NCBI RefSeq assembly: GCF_030362795.1
Contig: NZ_JAUCBM010000001.1
Span: 248,001 to 312,000, forward strand
Source: Pseudochrobactrum kiredjianiae
GTDB taxonomy: Bacteria > Pseudomonadota > Alphaproteobacteria > Rhizobiales > Rhizobiaceae
Direction: 5' to 3'
DNA: 64,000 nucleotides
Below, piece after piece: positions 36,738 to 44,976 of this stretch (its first letter is position 1; every line of letters starts with the position of its first letter). Below the pieces are notes generated by a model, which saw only the letters and a program-made list of their open reading frames with translations, had not been told where the DNA came from and did no database searches. Both the position numbers and the translations under genes were made by a program.

Positions 36738-37546
36738 TAGTTGATCCCGACTTCGGAAAGGTTGCCCGATTTAATCATTTTCACCGGTCCGTTTTTACCC
36801 GGTGACATCACAAGATAATCAGATGTGCTGGAAGCCTCAGGTTCTGCATCGCGCACAGAACGTAGGGTCAGGTTGATTCTGTCTGCCATAGATTGGGCGG
36901 CAGCCATAATCTCTGCCTGCTTCTGCGTGACTTCCAGAGTGGCGGTGCGCCCCATAATATCTTTTTTACCTTGATCATCTTCTTTGATGGTTTGATCAAT
37001 GGCCAGAACGCGGACATTCTCCAGAATAGTTTCCGTTAAGAACGGCAAAGATGACGGCTGTGTATTGCGGTTTGCGCGGGTAAGAACAACGTCAACGCGA
37101 TCACCTGGCAAAATAAATCCGCCGGCAGAACTCTCTGCTGCAATATTGGTTGCGATCGCGCGCATGCCTTTAGGCAGCAGAGAAGACATAAATTGCTCGC
37201 CTTCACCGATCAGCTTGACTTTACGGATAGGCTCTCCGGCCAGAACAGGAAGGCGCAGACTGGATTTTTGCAGATCATCCAGTGCGTCCGGCTGGGCATC
37301 ACGGGTGATATAATCTGCGGATACCGAGCTTTCAGGCCAGGATTGCCATTGTAGCTGACCGGACAGACTGGAGCCGACGGTCAGATTGGATGAGGCTGTC
37401 AGAACATCTTTCAAGGGGAGTGCGGGCGCTGGTGTACTGACTTCAATCGCCGGTGGCGGCGCATCATTCATCGTCAGGGCAATATAGCCTGCGGCACCGG
37501 CAGCAAGCACGGCAACAGCCAAAATGATCAGACGTGAAGTGTTCAT
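36737..37546 (-). CDS. cpaB: Tad pilus assembly protein CpaB (RcpC)
   Basis: A 269-residue protein with a single N-terminal hydrophobic segment (LIILAVAVLAAGAAGYIAL), followed by an SAF/RcpC region (SLRLPVLAGEPIRKVKLIGE, GMRAIATNIAAESSAGGFI, LPGDRVDVVLTRANRN). RcpC-type proteins are periplasmic factors that may anchor the pilus machine to the wall. The ATG at 37546 with a GGGGA site is preferred over a TTG one codon earlier. It is the first gene of the cpaB-C-D-tadZ-A-B-C run. cpaA lies 137 bases upstream with its own RBS, so it may or may not be in the same transcript. Confidence 0.9.
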   Translation of the reverse strand: MNTSRLIILAVAVLAAGAAGYIALTMNDAPPPAIEVSTPAPALPLKDVLTASSNLTVGSSLSGQLQWQSWPESSVSADYITRDAQPDALDDLQKSSLRLPVLAGEPIRKVKLIGEGEQFMSSLLPKGMRAIATNIAAESSAGGFILPGDRVDVVLTRANRNTQPSSLPFLTETILENVRVLAIDQTIKEDDQGKKDIMGRTATLEVTQKQAEIMAAAQSMADRINLTLRSVRDAEPEASSTSDYLVMSPGKNGPVKMIKSGNLSEVGIN

Positions 37547-37683
37547 CAATTAATCCCCGCATCATGCGTGTGTTGTGGCACACACACTTAATGCAGCAGG
37601 AATCGTATAATTATGGTTAACGAACTGTTATTATCAATTTTGTTAAAATACACCTTGCTAAACAATATCAAGAAATAATGAAT

Positions 37684-38178
37684 TTAGCCTGCAATTGAAA
37701 GTTGCGGATAAATCCACAGGCCGGCAAATGCCAGTGCTATACCATACGGAATGCCTATGGTCGGATCTGTCAGGCGATAAAGAAAGGCAATATGTGCAAT
37801 TTTGCTTCTGTTGATGAGTTTGCGCAGTAACAGAATGATTATCGTCAGAATGCCGCCAGCGATGGCGCTAATCAGTAAATACTGGACAAGGCTGGTTGAA
37901 AATCCGGCCCATAGCGCAGTGGCGCTGATGAGTTTGGCGTCTCCGCCACCCATAGCATTAATAAAAAACAGACCAAAACAGACAATCAGTGCAACCGCAC
38001 CAACAGCCAGATGCAGGAGAATCGTCTGTAGCGGTAGCCCTGTGATTGGTGCGAAAAGAATAAAACCGGCAGCCAGAAACAGACAGGCAATATTGCTGAT
38101 CTTCATGAATAAAAGGTCTGAAAGTGCAGCATAGATCATAGTGCCGCAAAATGTCAGTGCAATGAGGAGAGTGAGCAT
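37684..38178 (-). CDS. cpaA: prepilin peptidase CpaA (TadV)
   Basis: A 164-residue integral membrane aspartyl protease of the TadV/CpaA type, which lacks the methylase part of PilD. It has about five hydrophobic segments. The two catalytic Asp residues are Asp21 (AALSDLLFMKISN) and Asp80 (MGGGDAKLISA), matching the GxGD signature. Its substrates would be the Flp pilin and the TadE/TadF pseudopilins, two of which are encoded just downstream on the other strand (38844 and 39413). The ATG has AAGGCAG upstream. It is the outermost gene of the leftward tad group. Confidence 0.92.
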   Translation of the reverse strand: MLTLLIALTFCGTMIYAALSDLLFMKISNIACLFLAAGFILFAPITGLPLQTILLHLAVGAVALIVCFGLFFINAMGGGDAKLISATALWAGFSTSLVQYLLISAIAGGILTIIILLLRKLINRSKIAHIAFLYRLTDPTIGIPYGIALAFAGLWIYPQLSIAG

Positions 38179-38397
38179 AATCTGCCTTGATGCTGCCGGA
38201 AGAGGACCGATAATTGGTTTTGTTAATCCATAGGCAAAGCACTTTACCTTTAAGTTAATGGGTGGGTAAACGCTGTAAAACCCGTATAGTTTTATTTTAT
38301 GACTTGAAATGAACCGCCAAGTTTGCGGAGCTTGTTATCTATTAAGTGTTCTTTCATCCATCTTGCGCATAGTAGAGATGAAAACGGAACTTAATTT

Positions 38398-38805
38398 ATG
38401 GCTTATAAGAATATGATAAATTTGAAAAAACTGATATTTTTATCGCTGCTGAGTGCCGGTCTTCTGACACATCAGGCCAGAGCTGAAGAAATTCAGACAA
38501 TTCAGATTAAGACCGACCAGGCTCATATTCTGCGCCTCGATAAGCCGGTAAAATCCATCATTATTGGCAATGATGCAATTGTCGATGCTATGATGCAGGA
38601 TGCAAAAACCATTGTTCTCACAGGGCGCAATAATGGTGTGACCAATCTGGTGGTTATGGATCAGAATGGGGTGACGATGCTGGACGAGCAAGTCATGGTT
38701 GGCCAGAATGATCTGGCAACGACACGGGTTTTTCGCGGTTCTGATATATCCGTATTGTCCTGTACGCCGATTTGTGAACCTAAAGCTGTCTCGCCTAAAT
38801 TATAA
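38398..38805 (+). CDS. stand-alone pilus-secretin N-terminal domain protein
   Basis: A 135-residue secreted protein. A signal peptide (LIFLSLLSAGLLTHQARAEE) is followed by a T2SS-T3SS_pil_N-like domain (AHILRLDKPVKSIIIGNDAI, KTIVLTGRNNGVTNLVVMDQ). That domain is like the N-terminal domain of the CpaC secretin but without the secretin part. It ends with a short tail carrying two Cys (LSCTPICEPKAV). Many alphaproteobacterial tad loci have such a gene beside tadE-like genes. Its role may be to cap or assist the secretin; this is inference. It is divergent from cpaA and leads the rightward group with the two TadE-like genes. Confidence 0.8.
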   Translation: MAYKNMINLKKLIFLSLLSAGLLTHQARAEEIQTIQIKTDQAHILRLDKPVKSIIIGNDAIVDAMMQDAKTIVLTGRNNGVTNLVVMDQNGVTMLDEQVMVGQNDLATTRVFRGSDISVLSCTPICEPKAVSPKL

Positions 38806-38843
38806 TTTTTTATCTCTTCGGTTCTATCTGGCTTTGGAAACTA

Positions 38844-39416
38844 ATGTTTATGTCGAGAGATCAGGCTGACACTGCTGATTTAAAGCACCCTCAAAAAAAG
38901 TTCCGTTTGTTTTTTCGGGACGAAAAAGGTGTAACAGCAGTCGAGTTTGCTCTGGTTGTTTTTCCGTTTTTATTCTTGATTTTTGCGATCATTGAGCTGG
39001 GCATTAGTTTTGCAATGCAGCAGATGCTAAATTTTGCGGTTGAGGATATAAGTCGCCAATTTTATACGGGGCAGCTCAGAGAAGAAAATCTGAGACCTGA
39101 TTCTGTTAAGAGCAGTATTTGTAAAAAAATCAGCATTTTACCCATCGTTGATTGTAATAAATTGTCGATCAATCTGGATAATTATACTAGTTTTTCAGAA
39201 GTGCCTGTGAAAAATCTTGTTACGAAAAACGGAGAGCTTGGCCTGCCGCAAACGATCAATGTCGGAGGGCCATCGACGATTAACCAGATTAATGTGTTGT
39301 ATCGCTGGCCTGTCATGACCAATATTCTGTATTATTTGAATCCGGATGTGAAACCTGCTGATCGTGTTCTTCCACTGTTTATAACCGTCACCTGGCAAAA
39401 TGAGCCATATTCATGA
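38844..39416 (+). CDS. tadE: TadE-like pseudopilin
   Basis: A 190-residue protein. After a basic/polar leader it has the pseudopilin-type site RDEKGVTAVEFALVVFPFLF at about residues 28-47, with Gly before the cleavage point and Glu at +5. A single hydrophobic segment (FLFLIFAIIELGISFAMQQM) follows. The C-terminal part is periplasmic with a Cys pair (SSICKKISILPIVDC). TadE proteins are processed by the CpaA-type peptidase and are needed for pilus formation. The stop overlaps the next gene's ATG by 4 bases (ATGA). A methionine two codons in (38850) is an alternative start. Confidence 0.85.
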   Translation: MFMSRDQADTADLKHPQKKFRLFFRDEKGVTAVEFALVVFPFLFLIFAIIELGISFAMQQMLNFAVEDISRQFYTGQLREENLRPDSVKSSICKKISILPIVDCNKLSINLDNYTSFSEVPVKNLVTKNGELGLPQTINVGGPSTINQINVLYRWPVMTNILYYLNPDVKPADRVLPLFITVTWQNEPYS

Positions 39417-40003
39417 TGGGAAAAGAGTGTGAAAAACTGGTTCGCTTAGTACAGAACATATATGCATATTTAAGATGCTTTTCGAAAGATGAACGGGCTG
39501 TATCGGCGGTAGAGTTCGCTTTATTGTTGCCTGTTATAATCCTGATTTATGCTGGTGTTGCCGATGTTTCGCGTGGTGTTGATGCAAGCCGCAAGGTCAA
39601 TCGGGTCGCTAGTGTTGTTGGTGACTTGGTAAGTCGGCAAATTAGTGTGCTACCTGCGCAATTGGATGATATTTTTCTGATTGGTGCCAGCATTATGGTG
39701 CCGTCAGCAAAAAATCCTGAAATTAAAATATCTTTTCTAAGAGTGGAGAGGATCAATAATTCTTCAAATTTTAGAGTGACATTGTTATGGTCGCGCAAGA
39801 CCCGTGGCTTTGATGATAAAAAAGGCATGGGCGCAACAGAGCTACCAGAGAGTCTACGTAAAGAGGTCATGAATTATATTCGTGTTGAAACACAATATAC
39901 CTATCAGCCACTGCTTTCTGCTGTGCTTCCCCCTATCAATATGGCAGAGACTTATTTTGTCAGCCCGCGCTATTCGGATCTTATTCCTTGTGCGGCTTGT
40001 TGA
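39413..40003 (+). CDS. TadE/TadF-like pseudopilin
   Basis: A 196-residue relative of the preceding gene. The processing region is KDERAVSAVEFALLLPVIIL near residues 26-45, and the hydrophobic segment ends GVADVSRGVDASRK. The C-terminal region is soluble and ends with a CAAC Cys pair. It is probably a second minor pseudopilin (TadF-type). The large TadG protein with a von Willebrand A-type domain found in some loci is not encoded here. It overlaps the tadE stop by 4 bases. deoB follows 119 bases downstream in the same direction. Confidence 0.8.
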   Translation: MMGKECEKLVRLVQNIYAYLRCFSKDERAVSAVEFALLLPVIILIYAGVADVSRGVDASRKVNRVASVVGDLVSRQISVLPAQLDDIFLIGASIMVPSAKNPEIKISFLRVERINNSSNFRVTLLWSRKTRGFDDKKGMGATELPESLRKEVMNYIRVETQYTYQPLLSAVLPPINMAETYFVSPRYSDLIPCAAC

Positions 40004-40121
40004 TAGCTCGTCCGCGATAATACATCGAGTGGCATAAACACCTCCATGCTTGACGCTTGCGGTAGGTTTCATGATATGCATTTCGTTGAACCAAACGAAA
40101 GCAGTCAGAAGGCACTATTCT

Positions 40122-41336
40122 ATGCGGCGGGTTATACTCATTGTGCTCGACTCATTCGGCATCGGCGGCGCACCGGATGCGGATTTGTTTGCCGATCAGG
40201 GCGCTAACACTCTAGGTACGATTGCCGGTTTTTGTGCCGACAGGCAGACACATCTGAACATCCCTCATATGCTGCAGCTGGGGCTGGGACTGGCTGCGCA
40301 ATGCGCGACCGGAATATATCCGGCCGGGTTCAATGCCGATCTGCCGGTCAGCGGACTTTGGGGCGCGGCTTGCGAAGTCTCAAAAGGCAAGGATACACCT
40401 TCCGGCCATTGGGAAATTACAGGTTTGCCGGTTCCTTTCGACTGGGGTTATTTTCCAAAGACTATTCCAACATTTCCTGCAAGCCTGACCGAAACGATTA
40501 TTCGCCAAGAGAAACTCAGCGGAATATTGGGCGATTGCCATGCATCCGGCACGGAGATTATTGCGCAATATGGTGAGGAACATATCCGTAGCGGCAAGCC
40601 GATTTTCTACACATCTTCAGATTCAGTCTTACAGGTCGCTGCCCATGAGGCGCATTTTGGCTTGCAGCGTCTCTATGATCTGTGTGCGGCTTTGCGCTTG
40701 CTGGTCGATCCGCTCAATATTGGCCGTGTGATTGCCCGCCCTTTTATTGGTGAGACGCGGGACAGTTTTGAGCGCACCGGCAACCGGCGCGATTTCGCGG
40801 TGCCGCCGCCACAACCGACACTGCTGAATATTGTCGAAGCGTCAGGACATGATGTTTATGCGGTGGGTAAAATCAGCGATATTTTTGCCGGATCAGGCAT
40901 AACAAAACTACGTAAAGCGCATGGCAATCAAGCACTGGTGGATGCCACTCTGGAAGCGATGGATGAAGCCGGTGACGGCGATCTGGTTTTCACCAATCTT
41001 GTTGACTTTGATATGCTCTATGGTCACAGGCGCGATATTACCGGCTATGCGGCTGCCCTTGAAGCCTTTGACAAGCGCTTACCTGAAATTTTGCAAAAAA
41101 TGTGTGAGGGCGACTTGCTGATTCTGACCGCCGATCATGGTTGTGATCCGGGCTGGCATGGCAGCGATCATACCCGTGAATGTGTGCCGGTGCTTGTCGC
41201 GGGCGCTGGAAGCGGCACGATTGGTATGCGGAATAGTTTTGCCGATATTGGTAAATCTGTTGCATCCTATCTGGGTCTTGAGAATAATCTGGCCGGTGAG
41301 AATTTTCTGACAGCAGATAATAAAGCGCAGTCATAA
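40122..41336 (+). CDS. deoB: phosphopentomutase
   Basis: A 404-residue alkaline-phosphatase superfamily enzyme that interconverts ribose/deoxyribose 1- and 5-phosphates in nucleoside salvage. Metal-binding residues are visible in [19 protein letters not shown], in [14 protein letters not shown] and in [21 protein letters not shown] chose the ATG at 40122 ([13 protein letters not shown]), with an AGAAGG site upstream; the upstream open frame encodes nothing known. Length equals that of E. coli DeoB. It precedes mutM at a distance of 28 bases and may be co-transcribed with it. Confidence 0.96.
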   Translation: MRRVILIVLDSFGIGGAPDADLFADQGANTLGTIAGFCADRQTHLNIPHMLQLGLGLAAQCATGIYPAGFNADLPVSGLWGAACEVSKGKDTPSGHWEITGLPVPFDWGYFPKTIPTFPASLTETIIRQEKLSGILGDCHASGTEIIAQYGEEHIRSGKPIFYTSSDSVLQVAAHEAHFGLQRLYDLCAALRLLVDPLNIGRVIARPFIGETRDSFERTGNRRDFAVPPPQPTLLNIVEASGHDVYAVGKISDIFAGSGITKLRKAHGNQALVDATLEAMDEAGDGDLVFTNLVDFDMLYGHRRDITGYAAALEAFDKRLPEILQKMCEGDLLILTADHGCDPGWHGSDHTRECVPVLVAGAGSGTIGMRNSFADIGKSVASYLGLENNLAGENFLTADNKAQS

Positions 41337-41364
41337 ACGCAGCCAGATAAGAGTGGAGATTAGA

Positions 41365-42264
41365 ATGCCTGAATTGCCTGAGGTGGAAACGGTTCGCCGT
41401 GGTCTGCAACCGGTTATGGAAGGTGCAGTCGTAGAAAAACTGGTTTTAAATCGTCCTGATCTGCGTTTTCCTTTTCCGGAAAATCTCAATGAGCGCCTGC
41501 AAGGGCAAAAAATTGTCTCACTGGGGCGCCGCGCCAAATATCTGCTGATTGAATTTGAGGATGGTGCCAGTCTGATCAGTCATTTGGGCATGTCCGGTTC
41601 CTATCGGATTGAGCCTGATTTGCGTATTTCTGCGCCGAAACAGGCTCAGGAACAGGCAGATGACGGGTTTCATTATCCGCGGTCCAAAAATCCTGCACAT
41701 GACCATGTGGTTTTTCACGTTCAATCGGAAATCTATGGCCAAAGGCAGGTGATTTATAATGATCCGCGCCGGTTCGGTTTTTTGTTGTTGTGCGGCGCCG
41801 GTGAACTGGCAGACCACCCTTCATTGAAAGACCTTGGCATTGAGCCGACCGGTAACAGCCTGTCCGGAGCGGTGCTTGCCAGTCTTTTCAAGGGTAAAAA
41901 AACAGTTTTAAAGGCAGCTTTGCTGGATCAGCGGTTGATTGCCGGTCTTGGCAATATTTACGTTTGTGAAGCCTTATGGCGCACCGGCTTATCTCCGCTG
42001 CGTGCTGCCGCAGAGGTTGCAGAAGACCCTAAGCTTGCAGAAGCACTGGCAACTTCAATCCGCGAGGTCATTGCCGAGGCAATTGTTGCGGGCGGTTCCA
42101 GCCTGCGCGATCACCGACAGGCAGATGGCACGCTGGGCTATTTCCAGCATAGTTTTGCGGTTTATGACCGTGAGGGTGAACCTTGCCGGCGTTGCGGCGC
42201 GCCTGTGCAGCGCATTGTGCAGAACGGGCGCTCGACTTTCTTTTGTGCAGCTTGCAGCGTTTAA
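41365..42264 (+). CDS. mutM: formamidopyrimidine-DNA glycosylase (Fpg/MutM)
   Basis: A 299-residue DNA repair enzyme excising oxidised purines. It starts [14 protein letters not shown]. Pro2 (nucleophile after Met removal) and Glu3 are present. Lys is seen in [12 protein letters not shown], as is the helix-two-turn-helix region [20 protein letters not shown]. The C-terminal zinc finger is [11 protein letters not shown] to FFCAAC, with all four Cys. A GTG four codons upstream could also start but would block the N-terminal Pro, so the ATG at 41365 is used. It lies downstream of deoB and 33 bases before the enoyl-CoA hydratase gene. Confidence 0.97.
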   Translation: MPELPEVETVRRGLQPVMEGAVVEKLVLNRPDLRFPFPENLNERLQGQKIVSLGRRAKYLLIEFEDGASLISHLGMSGSYRIEPDLRISAPKQAQEQADDGFHYPRSKNPAHDHVVFHVQSEIYGQRQVIYNDPRRFGFLLLCGAGELADHPSLKDLGIEPTGNSLSGAVLASLFKGKKTVLKAALLDQRLIAGLGNIYVCEALWRTGLSPLRAAAEVAEDPKLAEALATSIREVIAEAIVAGGSSLRDHRQADGTLGYFQHSFAVYDREGEPCRRCGAPVQRIVQNGRSTFFCAACSV

Positions 42265-42297
42265 TTTTCTACAGCATAATTTTAGGGGAGTATCTCG

Positions 42298-43071
42298 ATG
42301 GCTTATGAAACCATTTTGGCTGAAACACGTGGCAAAACCGGCCTTATCCGGTTGAACCGGCCACAGGCACTGAATGCGCTGAACCTGCAACTGGTGAGTG
42401 AGCTGATGGACGCTCTGCGAGCCTTTGACAAGGATGATGCAATTGGCGCCATTGTTCTGACAGGCTCGGAAAAGGCTTTTGCTGCGGGCGCTGATATTAA
42501 GGAGATGCAGAACCTGACTTTCGCAGAAGCCTATGGTCAGGATTTCTTAGGCGAAGCAGAGGGCGTCAGCGCCATTCGCAAGCCGATTATCGCGGCCGTC
42601 AGCGGGTATACATTGGGCGGTGGTTGTGAGCTGGCCATGATGTGCGATTTCATCATTGCGGCGGATAATGCAAAATTTGGTCAGCCTGAAATCACATTGG
42701 GAATCATTCCGGGCATTGGCGGGACGCAACGTCTGGCACGCTTTGTCGGCAAGTCCAAAGCGATGGATATGGTGCTGACCGGCCGGATGATGGACGCTGC
42801 CGAGGCAGAACGCTGCGGGCTGGTATCGCGCGTTGTTGCACCGGAAGCACTGCTCGATGAAGCTCTGAAGGCTGCAGAGCGGATTGCATCCCTCTCAAGG
42901 CTTTCCGTGATGATGGCTAAAGAATCGGTCAATCGCGCTTTCGAGACGACATTGCAGGAAGGGTTGAAATATGAACGCCGTTCTTTTCAAGCGCTTTTTG
43001 CGACAGAAGATCAGAAAGAGGGCATGGCGGCTTTTGTCGATAAGCGCACTCCGACCTTTTCAAACCGCTGA
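42298..43071 (+). CDS. enoyl-CoA hydratase
   Basis: A 257-residue crotonase-family protein. It carries [14 protein letters not shown] (oxyanion-hole region), [20 protein letters not shown] and [19 protein letters not shown] with the two catalytic Glu positions of true hydratases (CELAM and QPEITLG). It hydrates trans-2-enoyl-CoA in fatty acid degradation. The ATG at 42298 has AGGGGAG upstream. In Brucella and rhizobia an enoyl-CoA hydratase gene occurs beside mutM and rpsT upstream of dnaA, which agrees with the position. The exact chain-length preference is not readable. Confidence 0.93.
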   Translation: MAYETILAETRGKTGLIRLNRPQALNALNLQLVSELMDALRAFDKDDAIGAIVLTGSEKAFAAGADIKEMQNLTFAEAYGQDFLGEAEGVSAIRKPIIAAVSGYTLGGGCELAMMCDFIIAADNAKFGQPEITLGIIPGIGGTQRLARFVGKSKAMDMVLTGRMMDAAEAERCGLVSRVVAPEALLDEALKAAERIASLSRLSVMMAKESVNRAFETTLQEGLKYERRSFQALFATEDQKEGMAAFVDKRTPTFSNR

Positions 43072-43181
43072 GTCGGGGCGCGTGAGGCTGCTCTGCCCCT
43101 GAAACCATGGGCAGAGCGTCAGGAAAGGCTTTGAAGGCCATCTTTTACGGGATTCAGGCGCTCTGTGCGAGAGAATCCACA

Positions 43182-43210
43182 TTGACGGGGCTGCAAAGCT
43201 GATCTATAAG
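43182..43210 (+). promoter_or_regulatory. sigma-70-type promoter of rpsT
   Basis: TTGACG at 43182-43187, a 17-base spacer and TATAAG at 43205-43210, about 120 bases before the rpsT start codon. This is the clearest housekeeping promoter seen in the window. Confidence 0.7.
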
Positions 43211-43332
43211 CGCGCAACAGTGAGACGGCTCTCGGGCTGTCCGAATAGATTTTTGCCCGGTGGCCTGCCCCTTCGATATGATATCGATGCTGAAAAGCCC
43301 GCTGGATAGCTGACAGAAAAAGAGAGGCATTT

Positions 43333-43599
43333 ATGGCCAATACACCTTCGGCAAAGAAAGCGGTTCGTAAAATCGAAGCCCGCACCGAGGTCAACAAATC
43401 CCGTCGCTCACGCGTACGTACCTTCATTCGTAAGTTTGAAGATGCTGTAGCACTTGGTGATAAAGATGCTGCACAGGCTGCTTTCAAGATTGCTGAGCCT
43501 GAACTGATGCGCGCTGTCACTAAAGGCGTTGTTCACAAGAACACAGCTTCGCGTAAAGTTTCGCGTCTTGCTGCACGTCTTAAAGGCATGACCGCCTGA
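43333..43599 (+). CDS. rpsT: 30S ribosomal protein S20
   Basis: An 88-residue basic protein, the normal length for S20: [40 protein letters not shown] and ending [12 protein letters not shown]. It binds 16S rRNA in the body of the small subunit. It has its own promoter at 43182-43210 and a strong terminator right after. The rpsT-dnaA neighbourhood is conserved across alphaproteobacteria. A 1.3 kb gene-free stretch separates it from dnaA. Confidence 0.97.
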   Translation: MANTPSAKKAVRKIEARTEVNKSRRSRVRTFIRKFEDAVALGDKDAAQAAFKIAEPELMRAVTKGVVHKNTASRKVSRLAARLKGMTA

Positions 43600-43621
43600 T
43601 ATCAGGTGTCGTCTGTTTGTT

Positions 43622-43653
43622 AAAAAAACCCGGTCTTCGTACCGGGTTTTTTT
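43622..43653 (+). terminator. rho-independent terminator of rpsT
   Basis: AAAAAAACCCGGT / ACCGGGTTTTTTT with a CTTCGT loop and a T7 tail, 22 bases after the stop codon. Confidence 0.95.
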
Positions 43654-44101
43654 GTGCCTGAATTTCTGATGATTCTGCATATTCAAAGTTACAAGCTTTT
43701 GCTGGCTGACTGTTTTGGCGTTGGACATTCATCAACGCGGGGGGGGGGGGGCAGGCGAATACAGAGTGCGCGGACGGCAGCTTTCGCTGGAGCGGTTTAT
43801 GTGCCGATTAGATCGTACTGCTCGCTCTAAAGCGTGTTGCGCTCAAAGAGATCCAGCTTGGCTGTGAAATGCTCTGGCGTGCATTGCGTCAATCTCATTC
43901 AAACTGCCGCACAAAACTTCTTTCACTCTCGTAGAGTGACAAAGACGAAATGAGCCCTTTTGCAGCAGACATGCGTTAGGCACTACCCGTTCCGCAGGTT
44001 TTTTGAAGTGAGACCCGGTTCCGTTATTTCGTTAATATTTGAGCGCGGTTGTTCACACGAGAATCGCCTTTGCGTGCCGTTTCATTTTGAGCAGGATTCA
44101 C

Positions 44102-44110
44102 TGTGTAAAA
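44102..44110 (-). promoter_or_regulatory. DnaA-box-like site
   Basis: TTTTACACA on the minus strand, fitting the relaxed TTWTNCACA pattern. Confidence 0.4.
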
Positions 44111-44204
44111 GCGGCTGTTTTACAAAAGAAACTGCTAAAGTACCTTGGAGATTCTCTTTTCTAAATTTTTCTTTTTGCAATGAATTTCCGGCTGAGACCC
44201 GTTT

Positions 44205-44213
44205 TTATACACA
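44205..44213 (+). promoter_or_regulatory. DnaA box TTATACACA
   Basis: TTATACACA exactly matches the TTATNCACA consensus. It lies inside the GANTC cluster, 764 bases before the dnaA start codon. Confidence 0.6.
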
Positions 44214-44402
44214 GTTCTGCACTGAGTCTGGGGATTGCTCAGGAGGGCTCTGAGTCAAGCGAATTATTATTATTTTTTTTCACGCCTGAGATTCTGGAAT
44301 GGTTAATAATTGCTCCGATAAAAAGATGTTGAATCCAAAGGTCTTATTAATTTCAGACCCTGTATCAGAAGAGTTATGCGTACTGAAAGACAGTTCCAAT
44401 GA

Positions 44403-44418
44403 TTAAAAAACCCTTAAC
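44403..44418 (+). promoter_or_regulatory. CtrA box
   Basis: TTAA-AAAACCC-TTAAC, a perfect match to the consensus TTAA-N7-TTAAC of the cell-cycle regulator CtrA. Confidence 0.65.
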
Positions 44419-44649
44419 GGTGGTCTTGCCCTGAGGCTAAAGATTTCGCTAATGTTAGCCGATCAGTGCTCTGGACCATTGGCATAAAAGCTATCGGCGT
44501 CCGGTTATAATTTCATGGTGTGCAAAGTGAGCTGACGCAGAATTTCCTGTTCTGCGAAGGAGAATTTGTGTGCCTGCAAAATCCAGCACTGCGGGGGAAA
44601 TATCCTGAATGAGGATCTGACCTGCGGTTGCCGGAGATGAGAGAGGCTG

Positions 44650-44675
44650 TTCTGTAATGTTACGATATTACAGAA
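44650..44675. promoter_or_regulatory. inverted repeat in the dnaA upstream region
   Basis: TTCTGTAAT and ATTACAGAA form a perfect 9-bp inverted repeat with an 8-base spacer (GTTACGAT). It looks like a dimeric regulator operator. No T-run follows, so it is not a terminator. Confidence 0.5.
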
Positions 44676-44691
44676 TTTACCAGTCATTAAC
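44676..44691 (+). promoter_or_regulatory. degenerate CtrA box
   Basis: TTTA-CCAGTCA-TTAAC, one base off the CtrA consensus, directly beside the inverted repeat. Confidence 0.4.
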
Positions 44692-44976
44692 CTAAACAAA
44701 GCTTTGCGCAGCCGCAAACGGAAACAGAGGTTGTTGAATGGTTCAATACGGGCAATCAGCATAGGGCGGACAAAACATGAGTCGTTATCTGGTGATCTCG
44801 CATCGGCATATTCGAGCGAACAGAATTTAAGACCGAAGCTAAAACGAACAAAAAAGAGTGCGGATGCTGAGAGACCCTTTCAGTCAAACCGCTGAGTAAC
44901 AAGCATCTGCAAAAGATGCTCCGGTGTGATCGCAAGATCAGCTGCCTAAAAAACTGAACATGATTGTGAGGCGACA

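Larger units (their letters stand above)
44061..44335. promoter_or_regulatory. cluster of seven GANTC (CcrM-type) sites
   Basis: GANTC occurs at 44061, 44095, 44150, 44224, 44252, 44290 and 44331, seven times in 275 bases where about one is expected by chance. CcrM adenine methylation of GANTC is a known cell-cycle signal in alphaproteobacteria. Further sites are at 43671 and 44779. Confidence 0.7.
43654..44976. promoter_or_regulatory. 1.3 kb gene-free region upstream of dnaA (regulatory / possible replication-control region)
   Basis: No credible protein gene was found over 1323 bases. The region holds a run of 13 G (43739-43751), DnaA-box matches (44102-44110, 44205-44213), seven GANTC sites between 44061 and 44335, an A/T-rich tract at 44261-44282, a perfect CtrA box (44403-44418), a degenerate CtrA box (44676-44691) and an inverted repeat (44650-44675). 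This is an unusual density of cell-cycle regulator sites. A dnaA promoter and possibly an origin function are likely here. Established alphaproteobacterial origins such as that of Caulobacter are near hemE, so an origin is not claimed. Confidence 0.6.

Noticed and set aside
42271-42286. ACAGCATAATTTTAGG near the enoyl-CoA hydratase start as a repeat copy
   Set aside because: It matches a piece of the Bru-RS-like second module, but 16 bases are too few to call a copy.
43960-44253. 97-codon frame in the dnaA upstream region
   Set aside because: Phe- and Cys-rich, no ribosome site or similarity; it overlaps the GANTC cluster, which reads as regulatory DNA.
43654-44976. Calling this region the chromosomal origin outright
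   Set aside because: Only one exact and one relaxed DnaA box are seen, and some alphaproteobacterial origins lie near hemE. GC-skew is needed.
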